Below, piece by piece: positions 33,984 to 42,125 of a stretch of 64,000 bases of DNA. Both the position numbers and the translations under genes were made by a program. Location of the stretch: NCBI GenBank assembly GCA_004557975.1, contig SFEV01000002.1, positions 62,001 through 126,000 on the forward strand. Reading direction: 5' to 3'. A model generated the notes under the pieces. That model ran no database searches and had not been told where the DNA came from. It saw only the letters and a program-made list of their open reading frames with translations. Every line of letters begins with the position of its first letter. Positions within the stretch are counted from its first letter, which is position 1. Origin of the DNA: Lachnospiraceae bacterium (GTDB lineage: Bacteria > Bacillota > Clostridia > Lachnospirales > Lachnospiraceae).

Positions 33984-35264
33984 TCACGAAAAAACGGGGG
34001 GATTTGACGGACCGTAAGCCTCATACTGTCTTCTGGGTCCTCCGCACACCGGGCAGCGCTCCGGAATCTGGTCTCCGGCCATCACATAGCCGCAGATCGG
34101 GCATACATAGACGGTGCCCCGGTCGAACTCTTCCATGGACATCGCTTCCTTCAGAAGTCCTGCATGGACCTTCTCTGCCGCCGCAGCACCTGAAAACGCC
34201 TGCTGCGCCAGCGGAGATTCCATCTCTCCTGCATATTCTTCCAGCATTTTGTAAACACGCTGATATTCAAATTCCTCGCCCGGAATAAATGTCTTCACCG
34301 ATTCTCCGAAGGGAGCCGGACTCTCAATCACAGAATAAAAGTTTCTGGCATGATGGTATTCCGAGGATGCCAGTGCCTCGAAAAGGCTGGCAACCTTCTC
34401 CATTCCCCTTCTTCTGGCGCGGTCGGCAAACGTCAGATATTTCAGATGAGCCATCAGTTCACCGGCCACCGTCTTTTCCAGATTTTCCTTCAGCAAAGAA
34501 TTTTTCCGCTCTCTGTCATAGCCGTTTTCGGAAAGATTTTCAAAGGCGTACCGGAGCTCGCCGTCTTGCATGAAGAAATGAACCAGATGATGCTCCACGT
34601 CGCAGGCCCGGATATCCTCTGACACATCTTCTATCAGAGCGCCTCCGCCTCCTGTACAGATCGTCGGAATCCCATCCACCACATCTTCAAATCTGGAATG
34701 TACGTGACCGCAAAGGAAATACTTTACCTTTTCCTTCCAGGGAGCGTACACTTTCCTGAGCCGTTCAAACTCCTCCCCGGATACAGAATTCCGTATATAA
34801 TGATTGGGTACCGGAATATGGAATGCAACGATCACTCTCTGTACCTCATCCATTGAGAGTACCTGCGCGAGAAGCTCCAGCCCTTCCTCCTCAAAGGTCC
34901 TCATGGCATTGTCCAGCACAACCACCGTAAACTCCTCCGCCAGCAGTGCATAATTTTTTCTCCCGAAATAATCCGTGTATGCACCCGTATCATGGTTGCC
35001 TCTCAGCACATAGACATCGTTGTGCGCAATCACCTCTGTCAGATCACTGATTTCCTCATAATAATGTTTATTTCCTATGGGAACCAGATCACCGGCAATC
35101 AGCGTAATATCGTCTCCGGCACTCTTCTCCAGAGTTCCCGCATAGACTTTCATATTGTATGTACCCAGACCCTCGCATCCCGGATCACCGATAACTCCCA
35201 TGGTTTTTACATGGGGAAGACGCAGAAGCGGCTCTGTTACTTTTGGAATTTTACTCATATCCAT
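33984..35264 (-). CDS. Metallophosphoesterase-rubrerythrin fusion
   Basis: A 426-residue protein with two unrelated parts. Residues about 20-235 are a calcineurin-like phosphoesterase: VIGDPGC in place of the usual GDxH, LIAGDLVPIGNKHYYE, VLRGNHDTGAY, and YFLCGHVHSRF supply the dimetal ligands. Residues about 262-385 are a ferritin-like rubrerythrin domain with the di-iron set GELMAH, SSEYHHARNF and AEKVHAGLL. Residues about 390-420 are a rubredoxin-like knuckle, YVCPICGYVMAGDQIPERCP with CPVCGG, binding iron in a Cys4 site. Each half looks complete. The fusion suggests a phosphoesterase linked to peroxide or redox state. Function of the fused protein is unknown to me. It heads the short operon with the SNF2 gene. 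Confidence 0.9.
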   Translation of the reverse strand: MDMSKIPKVTEPLLRLPHVKTMGVIGDPGCEGLGTYNMKVYAGTLEKSAGDDITLIAGDLVPIGNKHYYEEISDLTEVIAHNDVYVLRGNHDTGAYTDYFGRKNYALLAEEFTVVVLDNAMRTFEEEGLELLAQVLSMDEVQRVIVAFHIPVPNHYIRNSVSGEEFERLRKVYAPWKEKVKYFLCGHVHSRFEDVVDGIPTICTGGGGALIEDVSEDIRACDVEHHLVHFFMQDGELRYAFENLSENGYDRERKNSLLKENLEKTVAGELMAHLKYLTFADRARRRGMEKVASLFEALASSEYHHARNFYSVIESPAPFGESVKTFIPGEEFEYQRVYKMLEEYAGEMESPLAQQAFSGAAAAEKVHAGLLKEAMSMEEFDRGTVYVCPICGYVMAGDQIPERCPVCGGPRRQYEAYGPSNPPVFS

Positions 35265-35360
35265 CCACCTTTCAGCATAGCATTGTATTTAATCATAGCA
35301 CATATTCCCCCTCCTGTTCCACCATTTTCTGCCGGGCGCTGAAGGAAGGAAATCCTGTAT

Positions 35361-36767
35361 TTACAGGTCAAATCCAAAATATTTCAATGCGTTCTCATAG
35401 GAAATTCCGCATACAATCTCCCTGAGCGTTCCGTAGTCCTCCGGGTACTCTCCGTTCTCTACCCATCCTCCGATCAGATCGCACAGAATCCTGCGGAAAT
35501 ATTCATGTCTGGTATAGGACAGAAAGCTGCGCGAATCGGTGAGCATTCCCACAAAGTTGGAGAGCAGTCCCAGGTTCGCAAGGGAAACCATCTGTGCTGT
35601 CATTCCTGTCTTGTGGTCGTTAAACCACCATGCGCTTCCCTGCTGGATTTTTCCTGCGGCCTCTGTTCCCTGGAAGCATCCCAGAACAGAACATATCGCT
35701 TCATTGTCATTGGGATTCAGCGAATAGAGAATCGTTTTGGGGAGTTCATCCGAGACAGCAAGGGAATTCAGAAAATCCGCCGTCTGATCACTGGGTGCAT
35801 AATTATTGATGCAGTCATATCCCGTATCCGGCCCCAGCTGTCCGTACATTCTGGTATGATTGTCCCGCTTGCAGCCATAGTGAAGCTGCATCACCCAGTT
35901 TCTCCTGTGATATTCCCTGGCCACATCCTGCATAAATGCAGTCTTGAAAATCATCTCTTCTCCCCGCGAGATGCTTTCCCCGTTCAGGCTCCTGGCAAAG
36001 ACTTTTTCCACCTCATCTTCCGATGCCGGGGCATACATAATATACTCCAGTGCATGGTCAGATACGCAGCAGCCAAGACCTGCAAAATAATCCATCCGCA
36101 CAGACAACGCTTCCTTTAACGTACGGAAGCTGTCGATCTTTACGCCGCTTGCCGCAGAAAGTGTACGGATATATTCTGTGTATCCCGGTTTTTCCAGATT
36201 CATGGCCTTGTCCGGCCGCCATGCAGGAAGAACTTTTACGTCAAAGCTTTGATCCTCAGCAATCATTTTGTGCCACTCCAGCGAATCTGCCGGGTCGTCT
36301 GTGGTGCAGATCAGCTTCACATTCGATCTGCGGATAATATTTCTCACGGTCATATCATCCTGCTGAAGCTTCGCATTGCAGAGCTGCCATACTTCTTCTG
36401 CTGTGTCTCCATTCAGATATCCCGTATATCCGAAATACCTCTGCAGCTCCAGGTGACTCCAGTGATACAGTGGATTTCCGATGGCTTTCGCCAGAGTCTC
36501 GGACCATTTCTGAAATTTCTCACGGTCATCCGCATTGCCGGTAATATAATACTCATCCACTCCGTTTGCGCGCATCAGACGCCACTTGTAATGGTCGCCT
36601 CCCAGCCATACCTGAGTGATATTCTCAAATCTCCGGTCCTCAGCAATCTCCTGCGGGTTAATATGGCAGTGATAGTCGATGATCGGCACATGTTCTGCAT
36701 ACTCGTGAAACAGTTTGCGGGCCGTCTCTGTTGACAGTAAAAAATCCTTATCCATAAATGGTTTCAT
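35361..36767 (-). CDS. uxaC: Glucuronate isomerase
   Basis: A 468-residue uronate isomerase interconverting D-glucuronate and D-fructuronate, or D-galacturonate and D-tagaturonate. The amidohydrolase-type metal site is visible at PIIDYHCHINPQEIAEDR near residue 30; other family segments are WLGGDHYKWRLMRANGVDE, ICTTDDPADSLEWHK and HYGCKRDNHTRMYGQLG. Length is typical. ATG at 36767 follows GAGGAG. It is divergent from uxaA-uxaB with its own promoter, completing the upper hexuronate pathway. Confidence 0.96.
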   Translation of the reverse strand: MKPFMDKDFLLSTETARKLFHEYAEHVPIIDYHCHINPQEIAEDRRFENITQVWLGGDHYKWRLMRANGVDEYYITGNADDREKFQKWSETLAKAIGNPLYHWSHLELQRYFGYTGYLNGDTAEEVWQLCNAKLQQDDMTVRNIIRRSNVKLICTTDDPADSLEWHKMIAEDQSFDVKVLPAWRPDKAMNLEKPGYTEYIRTLSAASGVKIDSFRTLKEALSVRMDYFAGLGCCVSDHALEYIMYAPASEDEVEKVFARSLNGESISRGEEMIFKTAFMQDVAREYHRRNWVMQLHYGCKRDNHTRMYGQLGPDTGYDCINNYAPSDQTADFLNSLAVSDELPKTILYSLNPNDNEAICSVLGCFQGTEAAGKIQQGSAWWFNDHKTGMTAQMVSLANLGLLSNFVGMLTDSRSFLSYTRHEYFRRILCDLIGGWVENGEYPEDYGTLREIVCGISYENALKYFGFDL

Positions 36768-36806
36768 TGTGGTTTTCTCCTCTCTGCAGCTTTTATTATT
36801 TATGCG

Positions 36807-36820
36807 TGTAAGCCCTTACA
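36807..36820. promoter_or_regulatory. cre-like / LacI-family operator
   Basis: TGTAAGCCCTTACA is a palindrome around CC that differs in one base from the cre consensus (TGWAARCGYTWNCW). It overlaps the transcription start expected for uxaC, a position suited for repression by CcpA or a uronate LacI-type regulator. Confidence 0.55.
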
Positions 36821-36829
36821 TTCTCTTTC

Positions 36830-36858
36830 AGTATATGACCTTTATTTTTTAATTTCAA
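36830..36858 (-). promoter_or_regulatory. Promoter of uxaC
   Basis: TTGAAA (36853-36858), 17-bp spacer, TATACT (36830-36835) on the minus strand. Confidence 0.7.
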
Positions 36859-36874
36859 GCATTCTGTTTTTCTG

Positions 36875-36903
36875 TTGACGTCATCCGCCAAACTATATAA
36901 ACT
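36875..36903 (+). promoter_or_regulatory. Candidate promoter of uxaA-uxaB
   Basis: TTGACG (36875-36880) with TATAAA at a 15-bp spacer or TAAACT at 17 bp. The -35 boxes of the two divergent promoters are about 17 bp apart. Confidence 0.45.
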
Positions 36904-36921
36904 CATTATAAGCTTTTACGT

Positions 36922-36972
36922 GATTTATGTTCTTACGGCCTCATCATCAACTGATCCGGCCGTTTCTGAACA
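36922..36972 (+). repeat. Dispersed repeat C, copy 2
   Basis: The second copy of the 51-bp element at 6980-7030, here in the leader of uxaA. It contains ACGGCC and GGCCGT arms around TCATCATCAACTGATCC and can form a hairpin in the uxaA transcript. Confidence 0.7.
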
Positions 36973-37015
36973 GCTGCACTTTTCGTATATAACACTGCAT
37001 GGAGGTTCTGATCCG

Positions 37016-38506
37016 TTGAAAACTTATATGAAAATTCATCCCCTCGACAACGTGGCGGTAGCTCTTTCTCCGCTGGCCAAAGGTACCGTCATTCACCCGG
37101 AAAGCCAGGCAAAAGCCGCCATCATTCTGAACGAAGACATTCCCCAGGGACACAAATTTGCTCTGAAAACTTTTGTTTCCGGAGAGCCTGTCATCAAATA
37201 CGGAAATTCCATCGGTACTTCCACCCAGGATATACCGGAAGGCGCCTGGGTGCATACCCATAACATGAAAACAGGCCTCGGGGACCTTCTCACCTACTCC
37301 TACGACAAAAAACCATGTACTTTACAGCCGGCAGAGCCCGTGACCTTTCAGGGATACCGGAGACCTGACGGAAAAGTCGGTGTGCGGAATGAAATATGGA
37401 TCATCCCCACTGTGGGATGCGTAAATAATGTTGCAGCCGCCATCGAAAAAGCATCGCAGAAATTTGTCTCAGGCAGCGTTGACGGAATCGTCGCCTTTTC
37501 CCATCCCTACGGATGCTCTCAGATGGGCGAGGACCAGGATCATACGCGCCGCATCCTGGCAGACCTGGTCAATCATCCCAACGCCGGAGGTGTGCTGGTG
37601 CTGGGCCTTGGCTGCGAGAACAGCAATATTGAAATTCTGAAGACTTTTATCGGAAATTCTGATCCGTCCCGCGTACGCTTTCTGGAGGCACAGCAGTGCG
37701 AAGACGAAATCAGCGAAGGAATTGCGATCGTAAAGGAACTGGCTGTATACGCATCCGCGTTTCATCGCGAACCCGTCAGCTGCTGCGAACTGATCATCGG
37801 CATGAAATGCGGCGGTTCCGACGGTCTTTCCGGAATTACCGCCAACCCCACGGTAGGAGCTTTTTCCGACATCCTCATCTCCATGGGAGGCTCCACCATA
37901 CTTACGGAGGTACCGGAAATGTTCGGCGCCGAAACGTCTCTGATGAACCGCTGTGAAAACGAGCAGCTCTTTGAACAGACCGTAGAGATGATCAACGGAT
38001 TCAAAAACTATTTTAAAAACCATAATCAGACTATCTACGAAAATCCGTCTCCCGGCAACAAGGCAGGCGGCATCTCCAGCCTCGAGGACAAATCCCTGGG
38101 CTGTACCCAGAAGTCGGGCAGCGCACCTGTGCGCGGTGTCCTCGCCTACGGCGAACCGCTGCAGACGCGGGGGCTGAATCTGCTGAGTGCTCCCGGCAAC
38201 GATCTCGTAGCCTCCACGGCACTGGCAGCTTCCGGCGCACATATGGTACTTTTTACCACCGGACGCGGCACCCCCTTTGCGTGCCCCGTACCTACGGTCA
38301 AAATTTCCACCAACAATCAGCTGGCAGACAGAAAATCCAACTGGATCGATTTCAACTGCGGGACTGTGGCAGACGGGACTTCTCCGGAAGAACTGGCGTG
38401 TCATCTCTTCGACTTCGTCATCGACACAGCCTCCGGCAGAAAAACAAAATCCGAGGAAGCCGGGTTCCATGACCTTGCCATCTTCAAACAGGGGGTTACA
38501 CTGTGA
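37016..38506 (+). CDS. uxaA: Altronate dehydratase
   Basis: A 496-residue enzyme dehydrating D-altronate to 2-keto-3-deoxygluconate. The N-terminal SAF-type domain (about 1-100; NVAVALSPLAKGT, then HTHNMKTGLGD) precedes the main dehydratase domain (from about 115: TFQGYRRPDGKVGVRNEIW, AFSHPYGCSQMGEDQDHTRR, GMKCGGSDGLSGITANPTVG) with conserved Cys residues for a metal site. The start is a TTG at 37016, ten bases after GGAGG, giving LKTYMKIHPLDN as in relatives; the ATG four codons later lacks a ribosome site at usable distance. uxaB follows 46 bp downstream. Confidence 0.94.
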   Translation: MKTYMKIHPLDNVAVALSPLAKGTVIHPESQAKAAIILNEDIPQGHKFALKTFVSGEPVIKYGNSIGTSTQDIPEGAWVHTHNMKTGLGDLLTYSYDKKPCTLQPAEPVTFQGYRRPDGKVGVRNEIWIIPTVGCVNNVAAAIEKASQKFVSGSVDGIVAFSHPYGCSQMGEDQDHTRRILADLVNHPNAGGVLVLGLGCENSNIEILKTFIGNSDPSRVRFLEAQQCEDEISEGIAIVKELAVYASAFHREPVSCCELIIGMKCGGSDGLSGITANPTVGAFSDILISMGGSTILTEVPEMFGAETSLMNRCENEQLFEQTVEMINGFKNYFKNHNQTIYENPSPGNKAGGISSLEDKSLGCTQKSGSAPVRGVLAYGEPLQTRGLNLLSAPGNDLVASTALAASGAHMVLFTTGRGTPFACPVPTVKISTNNQLADRKSNWIDFNCGTVADGTSPEELACHLFDFVIDTASGRKTKSEEAGFHDLAIFKQGVTL

Positions 38507-38552
38507 TAAAGCGGAAGACCGAAAAATGCTGAAAGAAAGGAGCATTTAAAAT

Positions 38553-40055
38553 ATGCAAAAACTGTCTTATGCCACTTTGAAAGAACAGAATTACGACGGA
38601 TATCTTCTGGAGTCCGCGCCGGAGCGCGTGCTCCAGTTCGGAGAAGGAAACTTTATGCGCGCCTTCGTGGATTATTTCATTGATATCTTAAATGAAAAAA
38701 CAGACTTCCGCTCGAAAGTGGTTGTCTGCCAGCCCGTCGGAACCACCACCGGTGCGGCCGACAGGATCAATGAGCAGGAAGGCCTGTACACACTGCTGCT
38801 GCGTGGATTTCAGGACGGTCAGAAAGTAAATAAAAAGAGAATTATCTCCTGTATCAGCCGCTGCCTGAATCCTCGCAGAGATTACAGTAAGCTTCTGGCC
38901 TGCGCCGACAATCCCGACCTGCGCTTCATCACCTGCAACACAACAGAAGCAGGAATCACCTACGATCCCTCCTGCCGATTTTCAGACACTCCGCCATCCA
39001 GCTATCCGGGAAAGCTGACACAGCTGATGTACCGCAGATTTCAGAAATTCGGCCATGAAAAAGGGAGAGGCTTCATCATCCTCTCCTGCGAACTGATAGA
39101 TGACAACGGCAGAGAACTGGAAAAATGTGTTCTGAAATATGCTCACCAGTGGGATCTGGGAGCTGCCTTTATCCAGTGGATTCAGAATGAAAATATCTTC
39201 TGCTCCACACTGGTGGATCGGATCGTGACCGGATACCCTGAGAATGAAGCCGAACAGCTTGCGGAAGAATTTGGATATGAAGACAGCCTGATTGATACCG
39301 GAGAAATTTTCGGCTTCTGGGTCATTGAAGCCCCCCAGTCTCTTAAAAAAGAATTTCCTGTGGACAGAACCGACCTTCCGATTCTGATTGCAGACAATCA
39401 CAGACCGTACAAGCAGAGAAAAGTCCGTATCTTAAACGGCGCCCATACGACATTCGTCCCGGGATCCTATCTTGCCGGGCAGAATATTGTGCGGGACTGC
39501 ATGAACGACGATGTGATCTGCAGTTTTATGAATCAGACAATCTACGATGAAATTATTCCGACACTGGACCTTCCGAAAGAAGAGCTCCTGGAGTTCGCTG
39601 CATCCGTCACCGAGCGCTTCAGGAACCCGTTCATTGACCATGCCCTTCTCTCCATCGCCCTGAACTCCACTTCCAAATGGAAAGCGCGTGTTCTGCCGTC
39701 CCTGAAGGAATACATCAGACGCCGGGGGCATCTGCCTGCATGTATCACAGCCTCCTTTGCCTTCTGCATCGCCTTTTATTCCGGCCATACGCTGACGGAG
39801 GAAGGTCTGATCGCTTCCAGGGAAGGAAACGATTATACCGTAAAAGATGACAGAAATGTTCTTCAGTTTTATTTCCAGCACAGGGAGGACTCTGTCGAAA
39901 TGCTGGTACACGAGGTCTGCGCCAACACAGACTTCTGGGGTGAAGACCTCACCAAACTTCCGGGATTTGAAACTGCCGTATGCGGCTTTCTCAGACAGAT
40001 CCGTGAAAAAGGGACTTATGAGGTTATGAAATCTCTGCTCTCACAGGAATCCTGA
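38553..40055 (+). CDS. uxaB: Tagaturonate reductase
   Basis: A 500-residue long-chain mannitol-dehydrogenase-family enzyme reducing D-tagaturonate to D-altronate with NADH. Motifs: RVLQFGEGNFMRAFVDYFID at the nucleotide-binding start, FITCNTTEAGI, and KVRILNGAHTTFVPGSYLAG containing the catalytic Lys region. The ATG at 38553 follows AAAGGAG. Together with UxaC and UxaA it converts galacturonate to 2-keto-3-deoxygluconate; no kdgK or kdgA is in the window. The gene ends before a hairpin at 40094-40164 that probably ends the transcript. Confidence 0.94.
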   Translation: MQKLSYATLKEQNYDGYLLESAPERVLQFGEGNFMRAFVDYFIDILNEKTDFRSKVVVCQPVGTTTGAADRINEQEGLYTLLLRGFQDGQKVNKKRIISCISRCLNPRRDYSKLLACADNPDLRFITCNTTEAGITYDPSCRFSDTPPSSYPGKLTQLMYRRFQKFGHEKGRGFIILSCELIDDNGRELEKCVLKYAHQWDLGAAFIQWIQNENIFCSTLVDRIVTGYPENEAEQLAEEFGYEDSLIDTGEIFGFWVIEAPQSLKKEFPVDRTDLPILIADNHRPYKQRKVRILNGAHTTFVPGSYLAGQNIVRDCMNDDVICSFMNQTIYDEIIPTLDLPKEELLEFAASVTERFRNPFIDHALLSIALNSTSKWKARVLPSLKEYIRRRGHLPACITASFAFCIAFYSGHTLTEEGLIASREGNDYTVKDDRNVLQFYFQHREDSVEMLVHEVCANTDFWGEDLTKLPGFETAVCGFLRQIREKGTYEVMKSLLSQES

Positions 40056-40093
40056 GTTCGGGGACTTCATTCTGGCAGGTCTTTGTTTTTTAA

Positions 40094-40164
40094 GCAAAAA
40101 AGAGACATCCTGTTTTATCGTACCACACGTGGTACATATAAACGAACATGTCTCTTTTCTTTGC
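40094..40164. repeat. Dispersed repeat B, copy 1 (probable bidirectional terminator)
   Basis: A 71-bp palindromic element: GCAAAAAAGAGACAT pairs with ATGTCTCTTTTCTTTGC, enclosing a second palindrome TACCACACGTGGTA. A related copy is at 55099-55170. It lies between the convergent uxaB and the Rpn remnant, with U-runs in both directions. Confidence 0.75.
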
Positions 40165-40228
40165 TCATATTTTATGTTTTCTTGCACAGATTCTGAGTTT
40201 AAACACAGAAGACTTTTTCAGGAAGCGG

Positions 40229-40443
40229 TCACGGCTTCTTTCGTATCTCCGCAATCAAAGCCCTGATTGTCTCCACATCTTCCTCCAGTTCCTCTGCCAT
40301 CTGTTCTTCACTCATATTTTTCCGCAGCTTTTTTTCAACCAGACATTTCATAATTTCATGCTGTGCTTCCTGTCTTCCTTCTTCTCTTCCTTCTTCTCTT
40401 CCTTCTTCTCTTCCTTTCGCTCTGCCCTCTTCACGGCCCTGCC
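40229..40443 (-). pseudogene. Rpn-family nuclease/transposase, C-terminal remnant
   Basis: About 70 residues with the run GREEGREEGREEGRQEA, then MSEEQMAEELEEDVETIRAL and stop. This repeat plus helical tail is the typical C-terminus of Rpn-type PD-(D/E)XK recombination-promoting nucleases (formerly listed as putative transposases). The nuclease domain, expected upstream at higher coordinates, is absent; the sequence changes abruptly to a sialidase fragment near 40440. Not expected to be functional. Confidence 0.72.
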
Positions 40444-41112
40444 TGGGAGCCATTTATCTACATAAATGCATACGGAGAAATTACTGTCGTATATTCCGAT
40501 GAAAAGCCCCACACAGAACGCATCCTGAACCAGTGTCTGGCTGTCATCTCCTCTCCGGACGGCGGCAGATCCTGGAATGAGCCAAAGCTTGTGGTAGCAA
40601 TTCCGGATGGAAACAGGCGCCCCGGCATGGCAATCGTCACGAAGCTTCCCAACGGAAAATATTTGATGTGCTATGAGATCGTAAATGACCCCGACCAGGG
40701 AATTTATTTCAAAATCTCCGATGACGGCATGGATTACGGTGATCCCGCCCTGTACGGAACAAGGGCAGAAACGGCAGACGGAAAATTTGTCGGAAGCATG
40801 CCCTACTGCGTCTGGACGAAAAACGGCGGCCCTAACGGCACGATCATTCTGAGCGGCAAGCGCGACAGCGGATGGCTCGGAATGCGCGACCCCGGAAAAT
40901 TTCTGGTCAACTACAATCTGGGAGAAGGGCCCTGGGAGCAGGTCGACATGCTGGTTTCCTACGATTCCAGAATCCATCAGGCCGGCTGGAGTATGGGAAT
41001 GGCTGTAATCGAAAACGACACCAGACTGATCCAGCTTGCACCGACCCAGATGAACCCTGTCCTGCTGCAGGTTTCCTATGGAATTGGGGTAATGGAGACA
41101 GAAGAAGGGTGA
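40441..41112 (+). pseudogene. Sialidase-like (BNR repeat) protein, N-terminal part missing
   Basis: About 222 residues of a six-bladed beta-propeller hydrolase. It opens at W-EPFIYINAYGEITVVYSDEK and contains an Asp-box SSPDGGRSW (SxDxGxxW), then further propeller strands (GMAIVTKLPNGKYLMCYEIV, GTIILSGKRDSGW, AGWSMGMAVIENDTRLIQLA). No start codon or ribosome site fits; upstream in the same frame is the antisense of the Rpn tail. Intact relatives are about 350-400 residues. It resembles exo-alpha-sialidase-like proteins; the exact glycosidase family is uncertain. Confidence 0.75.
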
Positions 41113-41135
41113 TGAGATTTCAGCATTTATTCATT

Positions 41136-41178
41136 TTTTGTCCGTCCCGCGCAGAATACTGCGTGAGGCGGACAAAAA
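41136..41178. terminator. Inverted repeat between convergent genes
   Basis: TTTTTGTCCG and CGGACAAAAA flank a GC-rich loop between the sialidase remnant and the TIM-barrel gene. A terminator function for the minus-strand gene ending at 41196 is plausible. Confidence 0.5.
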
Positions 41179-41195
41179 CTTTTCTGACCGGCCAA

Positions 41196-41990
41196 TCACT
41201 GTTTTAAATACGCTTTCAAAAATGCAGCCTCCTGGATATCTCTCTCCGGATCTGTGCTGTACGCTTCAACACTGATTCCGCCGGTATAGCCACCTTCCCT
41301 GAGAACCTGGAAGAATGCTTCATACTCCGCAATGAGTTTTTTCGGAAAGGTTCTTCCCTGCGGCCTTGCAAAATGTACATGCCGGATATCCGGCATTACC
41401 TGACGCAGCGTATCCAGCGATTCCTCTTCCATCATAAAATGATAATAATCCACCAACAGACGCACAGTCTGGCGATCCGTTTCCTGCAGCAGACGTTTAC
41501 CGTCTGTGAGATTCAAAATAATATTACTCTCAGTCCTATTCAGAGGCTCAATGGCAATTACAATACCCTCCTGCTGCACATAACGGTCTGCAATCTGTAG
41601 AACTTCGACGATCTGTGAAAACGCGCGGGTATGAGAAAAACCCTCCGGCACATTTTTTGCTCCGCTGCTTCCAAATACAATTCTCTTCGCCCCAAGCCGC
41701 GAAGCACGGGCTACGGCACGCTCGATATATTTTTCAGCCTTTTCCAGATCAGCTTCCTCACCGGTCAGCCTCACTGATGCAGGGAAAAAATTGTTGCAAC
41801 ACCGGCATGGCAGGCCGCGCACCTTAAGTTCTCCAAGCAGATCTTCAAACTCCGGCTCCGGCAGTTCCATCACCTGTGCCAGAGGAAGCTCCACATAATC
41901 ATAACCCGCCTCTTTCAGATTGCGGATATATCGGCGACCAATCGGCTCACCTACATCTCCTAACATATTTACACAACATCCCAGTTCCAT
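41196..41990 (-). CDS. Sugar phosphate isomerase/epimerase (TIM barrel)
   Basis: A 264-residue protein of the xylose-isomerase-like TIM-barrel (AP endonuclease 2) family. Metal-ligand segments include VIAIEPLNRTESNIIL (Glu), LLVDYYHFMMEEESLD (Asp/His), IRHVHFARPQGR (His) and GGISVEAYSTDPERD (Glu). Members act as tagatose/hydroxypyruvate-type isomerases or 3-keto-sugar epimerases. ATG at 41990 follows AAGGAGG. A terminator separates it from the GarR-like gene upstream, but direction and theme suggest one carbohydrate region. Exact reaction unknown. Confidence 0.85.
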   Translation of the reverse strand: MELGCCVNMLGDVGEPIGRRYIRNLKEAGYDYVELPLAQVMELPEPEFEDLLGELKVRGLPCRCCNNFFPASVRLTGEEADLEKAEKYIERAVARASRLGAKRIVFGSSGAKNVPEGFSHTRAFSQIVEVLQIADRYVQQEGIVIAIEPLNRTESNIILNLTDGKRLLQETDRQTVRLLVDYYHFMMEEESLDTLRQVMPDIRHVHFARPQGRTFPKKLIAEYEAFFQVLREGGYTGGISVEAYSTDPERDIQEAAFLKAYLKQ

Positions 41991-42060
41991 ATGACCCTCC
42001 TTACATCAGACATATTCTTTTCACATACAATCCCGGGTACAAAATGCATCCCCACAGGTA

Positions 42061-42113
42061 TAAAAACAGGGCCATCCCGTCTCGTCATACACAACACCGC
42101 GGGAGACCCTGTC
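42061..42113 (-). terminator. Terminator after the GarR-like gene
   Basis: On the minus strand ACAGGG...CCCG pairs with CGGG...CCCTGT and is followed by UUUUU. Confidence 0.7.
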
Positions 42114-42125
42114 TGCAGTTTCCGA

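Noticed and set aside
30364..35264. SNF2 helicase and neighbour as a phage-defence system
   Set aside because: There is no methylase, nuclease, PLD or other defence partner next to the SNF2 gene; the only neighbour is the phosphoesterase-rubrerythrin fusion, so the claim lacks support.
37469..38545. 358-codon open frame on the minus strand
   Set aside because: Antisense to uxaA, which is full length and has family motifs.
40148..40465. Leu/Phe/Ser-rich open frame on the plus strand
   Set aside because: It is the reverse reading of the Rpn EGREEGREEG repeat and is not a membrane protein.
41136..41178. Strong terminator for both convergent units
   Set aside because: The stem is clear but the U-run is part of the stem itself, so it is listed only as a possible terminator.
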